Source: Toxonevra muliebris (taxonomy: Eukaryota; Arthropoda; Insecta; Diptera; Pallopteridae). Taken from it: DNA of 64,000 nucleotides. The position numbers and the translations under genes were made by a program. The DNA lies in contig OY829328.1 of the NCBI GenBank assembly GCA_963691655.1, forward strand, positions 32,755,890 to 32,819,889, given 5' to 3'. A model generated the notes under the pieces. The model did no database searches, was not told where the DNA came from, and worked only from the letters and a program-made list of their open reading frames with translations. Positions 1 through 11,010 of the stretch are shown piece by piece (positions within the stretch are counted from its first letter, which is position 1; the number at the start of each line of letters is the position of its first letter).

Positions 1-638
1 TAAAATTGAAATCATTAATCATTTCGCTGTCATTGACTAATTAATCATTTAGTAAAATCATGTGTGAATACGCTTTGAATGAAAAAACTATCTTGTGCTC
101 TAGTACAATCATTTGGTATAGAGAAAAAACTTATAATGATAATAAGTAAAGCAATTTTACACCTTCCCTTGTTTACTATGGTCATCCGTCCAAAGAAAAA
201 TTTTGGGGCTCATTGCATTTAATGAAAGGAAAAGAAAACAACAACTGATAGCATTATATTTATGCTATGTACTTCTCGGCATATATAAAAATAAATATAC
301 CTAGTTTACCGTGAAGTAGTTAAGAGGGGCGCGAAGCCTCAAAGTAACAGAAGGACAACGAAAGTAAATAATTATTTTGAGGGACTTCTATAATACTGAA
401 ACTCGTTCGATAATATAACGAATTAGTGTTTTAATTGATTTTGGTATTTTGGTATTGGTTTTTGGCATTTTTGCTTCTGATTTTTATCTGATAGTACAGG
501 GTTGGCCATATTAGGTGGACTCAGACAAGACTATAGCTTGTACAAGAAACATCAGATTAACTAACAGCAACACGTTTTTGAATCCACAGTCTTAGGAGAT
601 TTTTGGTATAGAGAAGTACACACCAATCAAACGCGCTG
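1..638. other. AT-rich DNA, no gene seen
   Basis: No coding signal. A short stretch at 573-615 (gtttttgaatccacag, then a cacagtcttagg-type word) resembles 32519-32565 (gtttttgagtccacag), which follows another transposase pseudogene. Both may be leftovers of transposon ends. Confidence 0.5.
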
Positions 639-639
639 A

Positions 640-895
640 AATGTTCACTTTTACATTTACATCGGAAAAATTGAGAAGTTATTTTGAGGTTTTGAAGCCG
701 ATTGTTCATGAAAATGGTATGGATCACTTCTGGTTTCAAAAAGACGGCCAACATACGCCCAGAAATAGTCGCCATATCAGCCGAAATATTGACAAATACG
801 GTGGAAAATGTCGAAAAACGGGCACTTTACGTAATTCGATCTCAGGACGATCCCTAGTGCGATATCATCTTCAAAAAGAGATGTAATCAAATCTC
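640..895 (+). pseudogene. Tc1/mariner-superfamily transposase, C-terminal remnant
   Basis: A decayed fragment of a DNA-transposon transposase. One frame from about 718 reads FWFQKDG followed by H-T, matching the FWFQ-DGA-HT block that holds the second catalytic Asp in a common insect IS630/Tc1-mariner group. A different frame, from 780 to 892, gives the C-terminal end: a V-E-N---R--Y----- helix, then an in-frame TAG at the usual glycine-rich position, then DIIFK. The segment between these blocks, which should hold the third acidic residue, is deleted and the frame shifts. No terminal repeats were found. It is non-functional. The family call rests on motif recognition only. Confidence 0.6.
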
Positions 896-990
896 CTTAA
901 ACCAAATTAAATGATTTTCCACATGAAAAGAGAAATATGAGTTTATGGTTTAATCATCGGAAAAATTGAGAAGTTATTTGATGTTTTGAA
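661..990. repeat. Direct repeat pair flanking the transposase remnant
   Basis: Positions 661-696 and 956-990 are near-identical (33 of 36 with one gap; both contain atcggaaaaattgagaag). They bracket the transposase remnant, so a local duplication or recombination between element copies is likely. The length is far too great for an ordinary target-site duplication. Confidence 0.7.
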
Positions 991-1000
991 TTCAAATTCA

Positions 1001-1280
1001 AATTCCCAATTGACTCAAAAAGACTTCAAGTGACTCTAATTGACTTCAAATCCCCAATTGACTCCAAATGACTCCAATTGACTTCAAATTCCCAATTGAC
1101 TCCAAAAGACTTCAACAGACTCGAACTGACTTCAAAATCCCAATTGACTCCAAAAGATTCCAAATAACTCCAAGTGACTGCAATTAACTTCAAATTCCCA
1201 ATTGACTCCAAAAGACTTCAACTGACTCCAACTGATTTCAAAATCCCAATTGACTCCAAGTGACTCCAATTGACTTCAAA
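1001..1280. repeat. 10-bp-period satellite with higher-order structure
   Basis: Tandem 10-mers of the type tgactccaat, in strict 10-bp register for about 280 bp. Every third to fifth unit is an 18-bp variant (tgacttcaaattcccaat), giving a higher-order period near 38 or 48 bp. Units vary at the last two bases (aa, at, ag, ac). Any reading frame through it is a by-product of the repeat. Degenerate gactc/gagtc words continue to about 1500. Confidence 0.9.
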
Positions 1281-3420
1281 GCAGTCATCATTTTGGAGTC
1301 ATAAGATTTGCAGTCTCATGATTTCAAAAAAGACTGCATTCCCTTGACTTTAAAAAAGATTTTTCTAAATGAATAACCAATCGGAGACTCCAAAGAAGAC
1401 TTCCAACTGCATTTTTTATTCTGGAGTCAAAGACATTATTCAATAATTGCAATCAAAAATTATTATTCATTTGTGACTTATATCCTCAATTGATTGCACT
1501 CTTTTGCAGCTCTGATACACGTTAAGATATCGTTGAAATGATTTCGAGTAACTGCAAATGATTTCGAATGAATTCGACAAAATTTAGTTAAAGATCTCAA
1601 AAATATGATTTAAAAAATTAATAATTATTCGCTGATAACAATACGATTAAGAATAGATTTTTTACATTCTTAATCAATGAATACAAAAAACGAATACAAT
1701 CATTTTGGTAAAAATATCAAATGATTTTTAGTCGCAAATGATTGTGTTCTTTTACAGCTCTTTTAAGTACACAAAAAAGGAAGGTTCTTTAATTTCTTTT
1801 TGCAAAAAGAATAAATAAGCAAAATAAAGAGACATCACCATTCAAAATCATGCATTTAAATTGGAATGCATAAATTGCCAAATTAATGATTATTTTACAG
1901 CTTACTACTATGCATATCAGTTTCCCGTTGGGTATTTAAAATACATACTTACATATATACAAAATAAGCATAAATTATGAATATTAATAAATTTCAACGG
2001 TTTTCAATTGCTGCTGTTGTTGTTGTTATACATTAAATCAAATAAAAAAAATAAAAAAAACAAAAAAAAAATCACTCAAGTGGAAAAATGTTGCGCAGTT
2101 TTCTATTACGAAGTGAATGAGCTGCTGCTGCTGCACAGTGTAACAATTTCATACAAAGTGTTACTTAAATATATAGTGAGACTAAAACTAACTTATTGAA
2201 ACTATAGTATGAATAACACATTTTTTTCTTTGAACCTTTGATTAAATTTAAGCCAATGCCAGCCAAAATGTACTGATATTGGAATTATTTGCTTCTTCTA
2301 TTATTTTCGGTTTTTGGCTAACATATGAATTAAAATATTTGCTATTTCCTATTGAAAAGTGGTACCTGCAAATGATTTTCTTTTTTTAGTTTTTGTTTGA
2401 ACTGGAATCTAGAATCTTTGCCAAGTCGAAAGTTAGCGTCATATAAAAGATTTATTTTCTTTACTTTTTGTTTTCTACCTAAGCAGTTGGGTTCTTTCAC
2501 GCTTATCAAATTGTGTTTCTATTTAATATTTTAAGATTTTATTCTTATTCATCCTACTGTCGCCACTCGTATATTTACAATATTATGAACTAAAAGTTTG
2601 TTCAGCGCATTGTTTAACTGAGAATATGAACAGAACAGAGTCAAAGTATTTATGACACAAAAGTAGCCGCCAACGCGAAAATTATTATTATAATAATAAA
2701 ATAATATTTTGCAATTGTTGACAGTTTATTGTTATTAGTGTTATTTGTTGTTGCTGTTTTTTATTACAACAATAATATCGTTTAACTTTTTCACAATTAA
2801 CTTTTTTTGTTGTGTTTGGCGTTTTTTATTGTTGTTTAAATTGCACCAAGAAGTCATAAAAAAAATAAATGATGAATGATAAAGTATTAATTAAATTAAT
2901 ATTAATTTGTATTTTTGTCACGTCTTTTACTTTTTCGTTACAGCGGGAAGTAAATATATTATTTTTTTGTTTTGCATCCGTTTTTGAAGGAATAAGTATT
3001 TATTATAAAAATAATAGATTTTAATGATATTGGCTTTAACGGCAGCAGATTGTAAAATCTTGGTTTATTTCGAAAACTTGACTGAGGACTTTTATGGAAG
3101 TAATGATTTGAAACTAATTGGACATTGAAAACTAAGTGATAATTTTAAGAAACCGGGCACTGAACCTGATGGTGTTTAATAAGTTAAATTTAGCACAAGT
3201 TTAAAATTAGTTTGCCGACTAACACTACAGATTTTGTGCGGCGGATACGGCTAGTATACCGAAGAATTACTTTGTGCTGTGATTCAGAATCCATTATTCT
3301 GACGTCTGGATTAGTTCTGTAATTTGTTTTTTGTTTTTTTGCGTTCAAAGACCCGAGACTGGTCTACATAAGTGACCACAGATCACAATTTATTTTATTT
3401 TAGATATCAACATAACTAAG
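1281..3420. other. AT-rich non-coding DNA with short simple repeats
   Basis: Holds decayed gactc/gatttcga words to about 1760, then poly-A/T, TTG and CTG runs (for example ctgctgctgctg near 2121). I see no exon, RNA gene or element boundary. Confidence 0.6.
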
Positions 3421-3421
3421 A

Positions 3422-4375
3422 CATGTCAGGTTAAATTAAGTTGGAGTGGCAGCCTTCTACTTGAAGGCACACTTAAGCAATTGGGCTCATTGTGATACCA
3501 CAGTACGGCGCGACTCCCTCATTTACGGAGTGAGTGGAATACCATGACGATTCCATAATGAATCTGGCTATGTCCTTAATATTTATGGATGATAACTTGG
3601 ACAGATAAGTGAAGAAGGGTGAGCCTAGGAGTTTTAGTCTCCTTTTGGCCAGGGATGAGCATTCGCACATGAAATGGAGCACTGTTTCTTCCTCCTCCTC
3701 AGAGCAGCAGCCCCGACAGAAGTCATTGAATGGCAGTCCTAGTCTTGCAGCATGTCTCCCCATTATGCAGTGTCCCGTGAGTACTGAAGTCGTAATGCTG
3801 TTGGAGTTTCTGCTAAGATTGAGTAGCTGTCTAGTTCGTCTATTGTCCATAGTGGTCCATGTTAGCCTGGTAATACCACAGGTATGCTCCGCTACCCAGG
3901 ATCTTTTTGCTTCCTCAAGGTAGTTTTGCTTAATGGCTAATTTAATAGAGGTAAGAGGGACACCAATAGTGCAGTATATATCTGTAAGCAGCGAGCCATG
4001 TTTTGCTAACTCGTCGGCATTGCATACGGACGTATCGTGGATTAGAATTATGGCATAGCCCCGGTTCTACCGAGTCCAGCGAGTTAGGGCACTGAGTCTG
4101 GTACCAGAGCACTTAGCTTGTTGCTGCTGAACCAGAAGTGAAGTTGGCAACCAATGAAAGATTGCGAAGAGACCTTTCGTGGAGGTAGTGCGGAGAGCCC
4201 CAGTAATCTGGTAGCTGGCCACCAGAAGACGGATTCTTAAAGAAGATTAGGCTCGACCACTGTTGTAAAGAGCCAGGAAGTGACGCGAGGTTTAAGACCC
4301 CATCTTGTTCCTAATGCCCTCTTACAGCAGTAGAGAGCGCAAGAGGCTTTCCTTACTCTCTCGCTATGTTAAGGC
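3422..4375 (-). pseudogene. Non-LTR retrotransposon fragment: RT thumb, RNase H, 3' tail
   Basis: Read on the minus strand this is the 3' part of an RNase H-bearing LINE (I/LOA/R1 group). From about 4350 a decayed RT C-terminal region reads ALYCCKRALGTRWGLKPRV, then TTVVEPNLL, with stop codons after it. From about 4025 the RNase H end reads as a ..ADELAKHGS block; then come the zinc-knuckle-like C-terminal segment (TGHCIMGRHAARLGLP, DFCRGC, EEEEETVLHFMCECSSLA) and the RFI-SSW end near 3520. The 3' tail (3422-3505) carries GGTATCACAATGAGCC and a CTGCCAC word. Frames shift several times. The YADD-bearing part is absent, so this is a truncated, dead copy. Confidence 0.8.
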
Positions 4376-4507
4376 ATGTTAATAACTGGACAAATTTATC
4401 TTTTAAACGCGCTCTAAACTGTTGAAATTGGTTCAGCGATCCAAAAGTTTGAAACCTTCTTGGAAAGAAAGATGGAACAATGGTTGACTTAAATTCTACC
4501 AAAAGAG

Positions 4508-4690
4508 GCCTACAGTTCTATACTGAATCCGAACAGCGAAGTGAAAATTTCTGTAGGTCTTTTATACTCTCGGAGGTTTGCTATTGCCAGCCAAGAGATG
4601 GTGCCGTGTAAAAAAATTACTATCGAACCTGGACACCCTACTCAGCAGTCAAGGATACTAACAACGGCATTGATGCTCCGACGCTCTTAG
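4508..4690 (-). mobile_element. tRNA-derived SINE, family 2, copy 1
   Basis: On the minus strand a tRNA-like head (about 4680 to 4620) has an A-box-like word ATGCCGTTGTTAGTAT and a B-box-like CAGGTTCGATAGT about 35 bp apart, the layout of an internal RNA polymerase III promoter. The body contains GGCAATAGCAAACCTCCGAG and, further on, a GAATCC..ACTGTAGGCC stretch. I recall this order of words from tephritid fly SINEs, but could not check. A second copy lies at 55120-55265 and a head-only piece at 40778-40840. Confidence 0.6.
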
Positions 4691-7440
4691 TTACACCAGC
4701 TATTTAAGTTTTTCTTTGGCATAAAGTGGAGGTAGGAATGAGAAACCTCATTTTATATTCCTCTTTCACTACTTTTAAATACTCAAACATTTTTCAATCA
4801 AAACTATTAAAAAATTATTAACTTTTACTAAATATCTTCAATGTTAAACATTTTAATTTGTTTAATAATTTACGCAAAAAAAAAAAATATTTCTCATTTT
4901 TTTATATGCACGCCCTTTTTATATAATATTAACTGGGGTTTTGACAAATAATTTCACAATTGAAGGGTTTTTTTTGGAGAAGAACAATTTTTTTGCACAT
5001 ATTTATCAAGCCTAATATGATTGTAAAGAGTTTTATGTCTTATCTATTAAAAAAAAAAATAACGAAAAATACGAAAATATTCGCTTGGGGTCTAAATCCA
5101 ATACTAATTGCAGCCGCTTTATTTATATTTTTTGTTACATTTCCGTTCAATGCTTTTGGCACTTAGACCCTTTAGACTTACATCCCTTCAATTATAGTCA
5201 ACATAAAACAATGAATGTCGCACTAGAATGTTTGAAATGAAATGAGCTGAGCTGAGCTGATTATGAGTAGATACGAGTGCTCGTATGATTCTGTTTCAAC
5301 GACTAAATAAAATATGATGTGAAGATTGTTATCATTGTAAATAACAATAACAACAACAACAACAACATCTGCTTTTGCTGTTGACTGCTCATGCAATGAG
5401 ACTGGCAGCAACCACTGACAGGTAAGTAGGAAGAAGGTTGCTGCTGCTGTTGGCGGTAGAGGCCATCAAGTGTTACCACTTTTATGAACAAATTTGTGCC
5501 TTGCATTTTAGTCGTTGTCCGTCCATGTCTCCATGTTGTTGCCACATTTAACCACCAATATGGTGGCAGGCAGGTTTTTCGCTACTTTGTTAACTGTTAC
5601 TACTGCCTGCTGTTGCGCTGCTGTTTTTTGCTGGAGAATGTTAATGATGTTGATGATAATTATAATCCGCTTGTGGTTAAAATGTCTATTGCCTACTTTT
5701 ATAGATAAGCCGGGGGAAAAAATTATGCTGCCTGCTTTTTATTACTCGCTGTGTGTTTTTTTTATTGTATCTTTTTTTTTGTTGCTTCATGTACTCTCAT
5801 GAATAATTAATGTAGTTGCTATTCTGACTCCGCTTATTTTCTTCTTTTTGTGCGTGTGCGTAAGTTTTTGCATGTTTGTGTGTGTGTGCGAGTGTGTGAA
5901 ATTGCAGTAATCATCAAATGAAGAGCATGTGGACGAAAAAAAAAACAAATATAGCAACAACATACATATGAATCATTTCACATCATCGCTGCTACATATA
6001 TTTTATTCCATTGCATTTTTGTTGTTGGTTGGTTGTTTGGAACTCTCACTCACTGTGCATATCCCTTGCTTGTTTTTCTTTTCTATCTCCCCCTTATTGC
6101 TTTTGTGGACTTAACGTACCTTCTTTTAATTTATGCTTTTCGTTTCCCCCTCTCTCACTATAAATTGAGTGTAGGTATGTATGTGTGTACGTATGAGCGT
6201 TTGCGTGTGATAGCTGCTATGGGTGTGAAGTGATTTGTGCCGGTTCTTTCATTTGACTCGTCATTACTATTTTTCCCCTCGCTCCACTTATTTTCTCACT
6301 GTCTCTCTTACGCTTTTGCACTGCCATTGCATTAAGTGCGCGCATAAATATTTTTTCAATTATAGCAGGAAATTGAAAATTGTTGCTGCTGCTGCTACTG
6401 TTTCTATACTACTTTTTGCGCTTTTTACGGTTGCTGCTGTTGACTGCTGCTGTTTTGTCAGCGGCCCTAGCTCATCAACAACAGCAGGGTGATGTGACGT
6501 TCGAGTGAATGTTTGAGCGTGCGAAAAAGTGCAATGCGCGTGATGTATAAAGCTTTCGTACTGGCAGTAAGAATATACTTATGTAAGCTGTGTTGTGATA
6601 AGAGATGAAAGAGTCAAAGAGTGGCGTCGCGCCGGCAGCCCACTGACATCGTCATTTGTGACGTGTCAACTGTTGGCAAATGGCACAAGAAGCAGCCAGC
6701 AGTACAGAAAATCTTACTCTTCTTTTTCTCATTACATTTTTCTTATAATTTTAATGTGATTTTTATATTTTTATATTCTCGTTGTTTGCTTTATTTATTT
6801 AATTTTTGTTCTTACTTGAACGTGACAACCGCAAACAACCAAAATAAAATTATAAAGCAAATATTTAATAAGCTAAAGTCAAAGTAATCTGGAGCTCGTA
6901 TTCGCTTTGGTGATGACGAGCGGAGATAGAGGGACGCATGAAATATGTAGGTAGGTATATATATATATATATATATATAAGTATTTTCGTATTATTATTT
7001 AAGTCAGCGCAATAGTAGCAACCGCATTTTTATTATTTATTGTGACAAGTTTTGTGACTGTGTGGCGTGCAACGAAACTCCATGCGACGTACGGGCGTAG
7101 GTTGGTGTGAATTTTAAATTACTCGTACTCGTTTTTCTTTATCGTTTTTTTTTTTTTTTTTTTTGGAAAATATAAGATGAAGAAGAGTGCTTTTGTTTAA
7201 CTTTAAACCAGTTGATTATCTTCTATATACATTAAAATAGCATAAAGATTAAAATTAACTGGCATGAAATATATTACTGTAGGTACATATATGAGAAAGA
7301 TCCTCAGTAGAATGCTTCTTTTTTCCTTATTTGTGATTAATTGTTTGACATTTGAAATGAAGTTTAAGTTTGATTACATATGTTGATGAAAGTATCTTAA
7401 AAATCGATCTATAAAAACTGTTATGCCACAAACTAAAACA
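4691..7440. other. Non-coding DNA with triplet repeats and one GC-richer block
   Basis: Contains CAA/CTG triplet runs (5346-5366, 6382-6400, 6430-6455), T-runs and TG-rich stretches typical of fly introns. The block 6495-6720 is less AT-rich and non-repetitive (gtcgcgccggcagcc near 6625). It could be conserved regulatory DNA, but nothing in it identifies a function. No element boundaries were seen. Confidence 0.5.
6956..6979. repeat. (TA)n microsatellite
   Basis: Twelve uninterrupted TA units follow gtaggtag. Confidence 0.95.
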
Positions 7441-7451
7441 TAAGTTTAAAG

Positions 7452-7565
7452 CAGAGCTGGATTACGATTACATTTTGATTACTTTAATCGTAATCAAAAG
7501 AAAAAGAAGTATGATGACAATTGCAGTAATCAATATGTAATCGTAATCCTTGCTGTCCACCTCTA
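7452..7565. mobile_element. hAT-like MITE, 114 bp
   Basis: Ends CAGAGCTGG and, inverted, TAGAGGTGG resemble hAT termini. Just inside, ggattacgattacattttg is repeated inverted at about 7527-7550 with one mismatch over 24 bp. Flanks gtttaaag (7444-7451) and gtttgaaa (7566-7573) form a plausible 8-bp target duplication with two differences. Too short to encode protein. Confidence 0.55.
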
Positions 7566-7618
7566 GTTTGAAATAAGCATATACAAGAATTAGTTACTGA
7601 AGCGTTAGGATTGTAAAT

Positions 7619-7709
7619 CATTGTTATGGTTACATTTAGTGATGTCAGTGATCAAAAGTGTGATTGCAACTTTTGATCACTGAAATCACTAAATGTGACT
7701 ATAACAATG
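7619..7709. repeat. 41-bp-arm hairpin
   Basis: Arms 7619-7659 and 7669-7709 are reverse complements with three mismatches, separated by a 9-base loop (gtgattgca). The arms contain tcagtgatcaaaagt. It could extrude or fold as RNA. It may be the core of a palindromic MITE, though no target duplication is visible. Confidence 0.85.
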
Positions 7710-7740
7710 TTCAAAGTTAATGGTGCATAATCACAGTCAA

Positions 7741-8083
7741 AAATTGGATGTACTTTAATTAAGCTACACTATTGTAGTATCGAACGTACTCATTAGTGTA
7801 GTAACGAACATACCCATTAATTGTACTTTCGAACATATTATATTTCGAACCTATAATTATCTATCGTTTATCTAATGTAACAGAAATATGGAGAATAGAC
7901 CGATAACTGAATTACAACTAGACGTGTTTCACTTCACCAATGGTATTTAATCAATTTTAATCCTAGCTGTAAAAGAAGATTACTGAGTCAGAGACACAAT
8001 AACTATAATGTTAGTTATTTCTTACGGCGCTAAAGTAAAGTTTAGTTAAAATAATGTTTATTTATTACTTTGAGTATGCACCA
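7741..8083. other. Non-coding DNA with a short degenerate tandem repeat
   Basis: Three imperfect copies of a gta-t-cgaac-tac-cattag unit of about 30 bp lie at 7770-7850. Nothing else is recognisable. Confidence 0.6.
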
Positions 8084-8093
8084 ATGAATTTAA

Positions 8094-8322
8094 ACATCGC
8101 TCAATAATAAGGTTATAGCAGCGCTACAAAAACAAAATCGACCATATATTTTGATTTTGTATGTAGGGTTGGAAATCCCTTTCTTCTGTCAAATTCATAA
8201 CGAAACAGCTGATTTATTTTGCTCTCATATTTTTTTGCTTGATGTATTTGACAGATGAATAAGACGAATAAATCGGGAAGAAGAAGAGAGCTTTGCTGGT
8301 GACATAACCTTATTACTGAGCC
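8094..8322. mobile_element. 229-bp MITE with 10-bp target duplication
   Basis: GCTCAATAATAAGGTTAT at 8099-8116 is repeated inverted at 8304-8321 with one difference. The word atgaatttaa occurs at 8084-8093 and 8323-8332 and brackets the element, leaving five extra bases on the left and one on the right. A second pair of inverted words, ctgtcaaat and atttgacag, lies inside. Superfamily not assigned. Confidence 0.6.
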
Positions 8323-8392
8323 ATGAATTTAAGTATATTCTTACAGAGTTTTAATTCTGCTTTCTGATTCTTTTTATTCTACCTTTATTCTA

Positions 8393-8411
8393 TCTCTCTC
8401 TCTCTCTCTCT
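8393..8411. repeat. (CT)n microsatellite
   Basis: Uninterrupted TC/CT dinucleotides. Confidence 0.95.
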
Positions 8412-8460
8412 GCCATTACGAACAAAACCGAACTGCTTTTTTCTGAACCCATTTCATGTT

Positions 8461-8572
8461 GGCCCATAAACATTGACGACAGCAGTTATACGAATACACG
8501 ACTACGAAATCCTATCGGCTACAACAACTGTCGCATATAGTCAGCTACTAAACACAATGGGAACGGCAAGCG
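8461..8572 (+). mobile_element. MITE family M, partial copy (left end)
   Basis: Matches the first 110 bp of the full copy at 9153-9470: ggcccataaacattgacgac at the end, then cactac-gaaat, then ctactaaacacaatgg. The right half is missing. Confidence 0.75.
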
Positions 8573-8664
8573 TCATTAAGTATCCCAAAAAAAACAGAGA
8601 CCTACTACGTTTACGTCGTTGTTTCTGGGTAACGCTAAAAGTATGTTACAGCCATGTAAAGGTA

Positions 8665-9091
8665 TGAAAAGTGAAGAATAAGTTTTTTTGAGGAAGTTTT
8701 CTAATGACTTGGGTGAATGTGAGATGCGAAAAAAAGTTTTTTTGGGATTTTTCATTTTTTGAGGTTAGGTACGACACGTAACATTTCCCGTGAAAATTAG
8801 TATTAGGTTCATGTTCAGGGGGAAAAAATATACGAAAAAAGGCTTTATCTGTTTTTTTCTTATCATGAATTGGGTAAACGTACGCTTTGATGTAACTATT
8901 ATTTTAAGGTGAGGTGGTAGACTTGCAGCCGCCATATTGGTTCGCTATCATGCAAAATCAAAAAAAGCCTTATTGCATTCGAAACTAGAGATAATAAGCT
9001 TTTATTTGAGCCCAAACATGCCCTAAAATACCTTAACCAATTTTGGACAAGGGGGGGGGGGGGGGGGGCTGTCTCATTGACGGAGAATGTC
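8665..9091 (+). mobile_element. Single arm of a foldback element
   Basis: Closely similar to the right arm of the palindromic element at 44509-45456. Shared words include ggatttttcattttttgagg, gaggtggtagacttg, actagagataataagctt and ttaaccaattttggaca, and the end sequence GAGAATGTC. A run of 18 G (9051-9068) replaces a shorter G-run in the other copies. No partner arm is present here. Confidence 0.8.
9051..9068. repeat. G18 homopolymer
   Basis: Eighteen consecutive G in the foldback arm. The related copies have only short runs of 6-7 G/C here. Confidence 0.95.
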
Positions 9092-9152
9092 CCATATATA
9101 TGTATATAGAGAGAACACAAATGGTGCTGGAAATAATTGAATTATGTATAAT

Positions 9153-9470
9153 GGTCCATACACATTGACGACAGCAGTTACACGAACACACGACTACGAA
9201 ATTCTGTTGGCTGCAACTGTCGCCGTGTAGTCAACTACTAAACACAATGGCAGCGGCACCATCTCCAGCAGACATAGCTAAAATAAAAAAGCAAACTCTC
9301 GTCTTCCTTTGTCGCTTGTCAAATTAGAAATAGATTTAAATTAGCGGCAGCCACAATTGTGTTCGGTAGTCATGTGGCCGTGCCGTCTCCAAAATAATCG
9401 TCTCCATAAGAACGTGTGTTTTTATAATTTGACAGATGTAGTTGTGTAGTTGCCGTCGTCAATGTTTATG
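9153..9470 (+). mobile_element. MITE family M, full copy
   Basis: About 320 bp with inverted ends CATACACATTGACGAC and, from the right, CATAAACATTGACGAC. The similarity continues for about 35 bp. Flanks atgtataat (9144-9152) and atgcataat (9471-9479) agree at 8 of 9 positions and may be the target duplication. No open frame of note; internal words gacagcggcac-like and tttgacaag are shared with the other copies. Confidence 0.7.
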
Positions 9471-9479
9471 ATGCATAAT

Positions 9480-10743
9480 ACGGATTTTCTTGTGGTTATT
9501 CTGTTGTTATGAGGGAAAAAATTATTTAAATTCATATGTATTTTTTTCTGATCTTCAAGTGGGCTGCATAAATTGAACAATTGAACTTTGGTTTGAATCC
9601 GAAGGCAAATCCTAAGATCTGCAAGAAAATTGCTGCAAGGTACTCTCAGAAAGTCTTTTTAAAAGTAAAATTGTGTTGTTTTTACTTTCATTTATTTATT
9701 GAATCTTTCTTTACTTAGAAACTAACAATAAGTATTTCAAATCTTTAAACTAGATATCTAAGAAATTACATCAAAATCACGCTTCCATGCCAGTGTGTTT
9801 GATTAGTATAGCGGTAAAGGGTAAGACGGCCTCACGTATATCTTAGTAGTCTGAATGGACATTGAACAGGAGAAAAGGGGGGGGGGGGGACAATAATTGG
9901 ATGTGAGGACATGGTCCCCCGCTCCCCTCCTGCTCAGTGTAGACTCAGACTAATTGTGCCAATTTTAATATGTCAAGATCTATGGTATCTTTGCCTTTTA
10001 GCCGCTTGCGCTGCAATAAGTTTCTGGCCAAGCTATTTGGGTGGGTTTTCAATTTCTGGGTATACCATATTTTGCACTATTCTCGGTGTTGTAAATAAAA
10101 AAGCAAAAAAGAAACAAAAAACTTGCGACTTCTTGTTCTAAGCAATTTATCCAAAAAAGGCTTCATGAAAAAAAATTTCTGCCTAAAACTTTATTAGTTT
10201 ACAAAGATGAATGAAATAAGAGAACAAGTTATGATAAAAGGTTAACAACATTTTCCCTTACTAGAATTGTTTGCAAAAAAAAAAAAAAAAATTATATTAA
10301 AGCGCATGACGCTAGCATGCGTATAGGCGAGATGACTGGTGAACCCTCATTAAATCGCCCAAGACCAATTATCGGTTGTAGTGCTGATCACTGGTAGGTC
10401 GAGGGTGGCGGTTTCGTGTTCTTGACACATGAATAGCGATCCTTGTAAGAATGATCTCTTTGGAGAAAAAGTAGTTTTAATGCCAGCACAATAATCAGGT
10501 TATATATCTATACCGGTCCAGGAGGAGGGGAGGAGATAATTAAGATGATTATTAATGAACTAATTAATTAAGTATTAATTGAGGTTAGTTTTGGCTGTTT
10601 GTTGAAGTATATCTCGTTGAAAAACTCTGAAAATTTTAGTCAGTGTAAAAAGTAATCAAGTATTAATTATCCGTTAAAAACGGATTGAAATAACACAGTT
10701 CAACACACAAAAAAATAACAAGGCTCCAAAAGTGGAACCTGAC
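9480..10743. other. Non-coding DNA
   Basis: A G-run sits at 9880-9890. The stretch 9799-9833 (gattagtatagcggtaaagg, then cctcacg) is faintly tRNA-like but has no B box. Otherwise AT-rich DNA with no recognisable gene or element. Confidence 0.45.
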
Positions 10744-11010
10744 AGAACTCGAGAAAAAAAATTGTACGTGTCTCGGCGTTTTTAAAGTTTACGTCAAATT
10801 TTCGTTTTACGCGGGCCTACAGTTTTGCCCATTTCAAACTGATTACATATAATAAATCATAGGACAACTTGTTAGTTTTGCATCTGAACTTCTTTGTATG
10901 TTTAGCAATTTATAGTAGAATTTTCCGTAGAATATTTTCTTCAAATATATTAACCCGTTGGCGCTCACCATTATGGGCCAAGACACGTATAATTTTTTTT
11001 CTCGAGTTCT
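10744..11010. repeat. 33-bp inverted repeat, possible small transposon
   Basis: Arms 10744-10776 and 10978-11010 match inverted at 31 of 33 positions (agaactcgagaaaaaaaatt inside). About 200 bp lie between them. An internal TTAACCCGTTGGCGCTC at 10950-10966 resembles the rc of 21134-21153 (TTAACCCAGTAATGCCTAGC), and both are followed by an aattttttt-ctc-agtt tract, so a repeat family is likely. No target duplication flanks the arms. Confidence 0.7.

Noticed and set aside
9799..9833. tRNA-like stretch
   Set aside because: A 5'-half resemblance only (tagtatagcggtaa). No B box or acceptor pairing within 60 bp.
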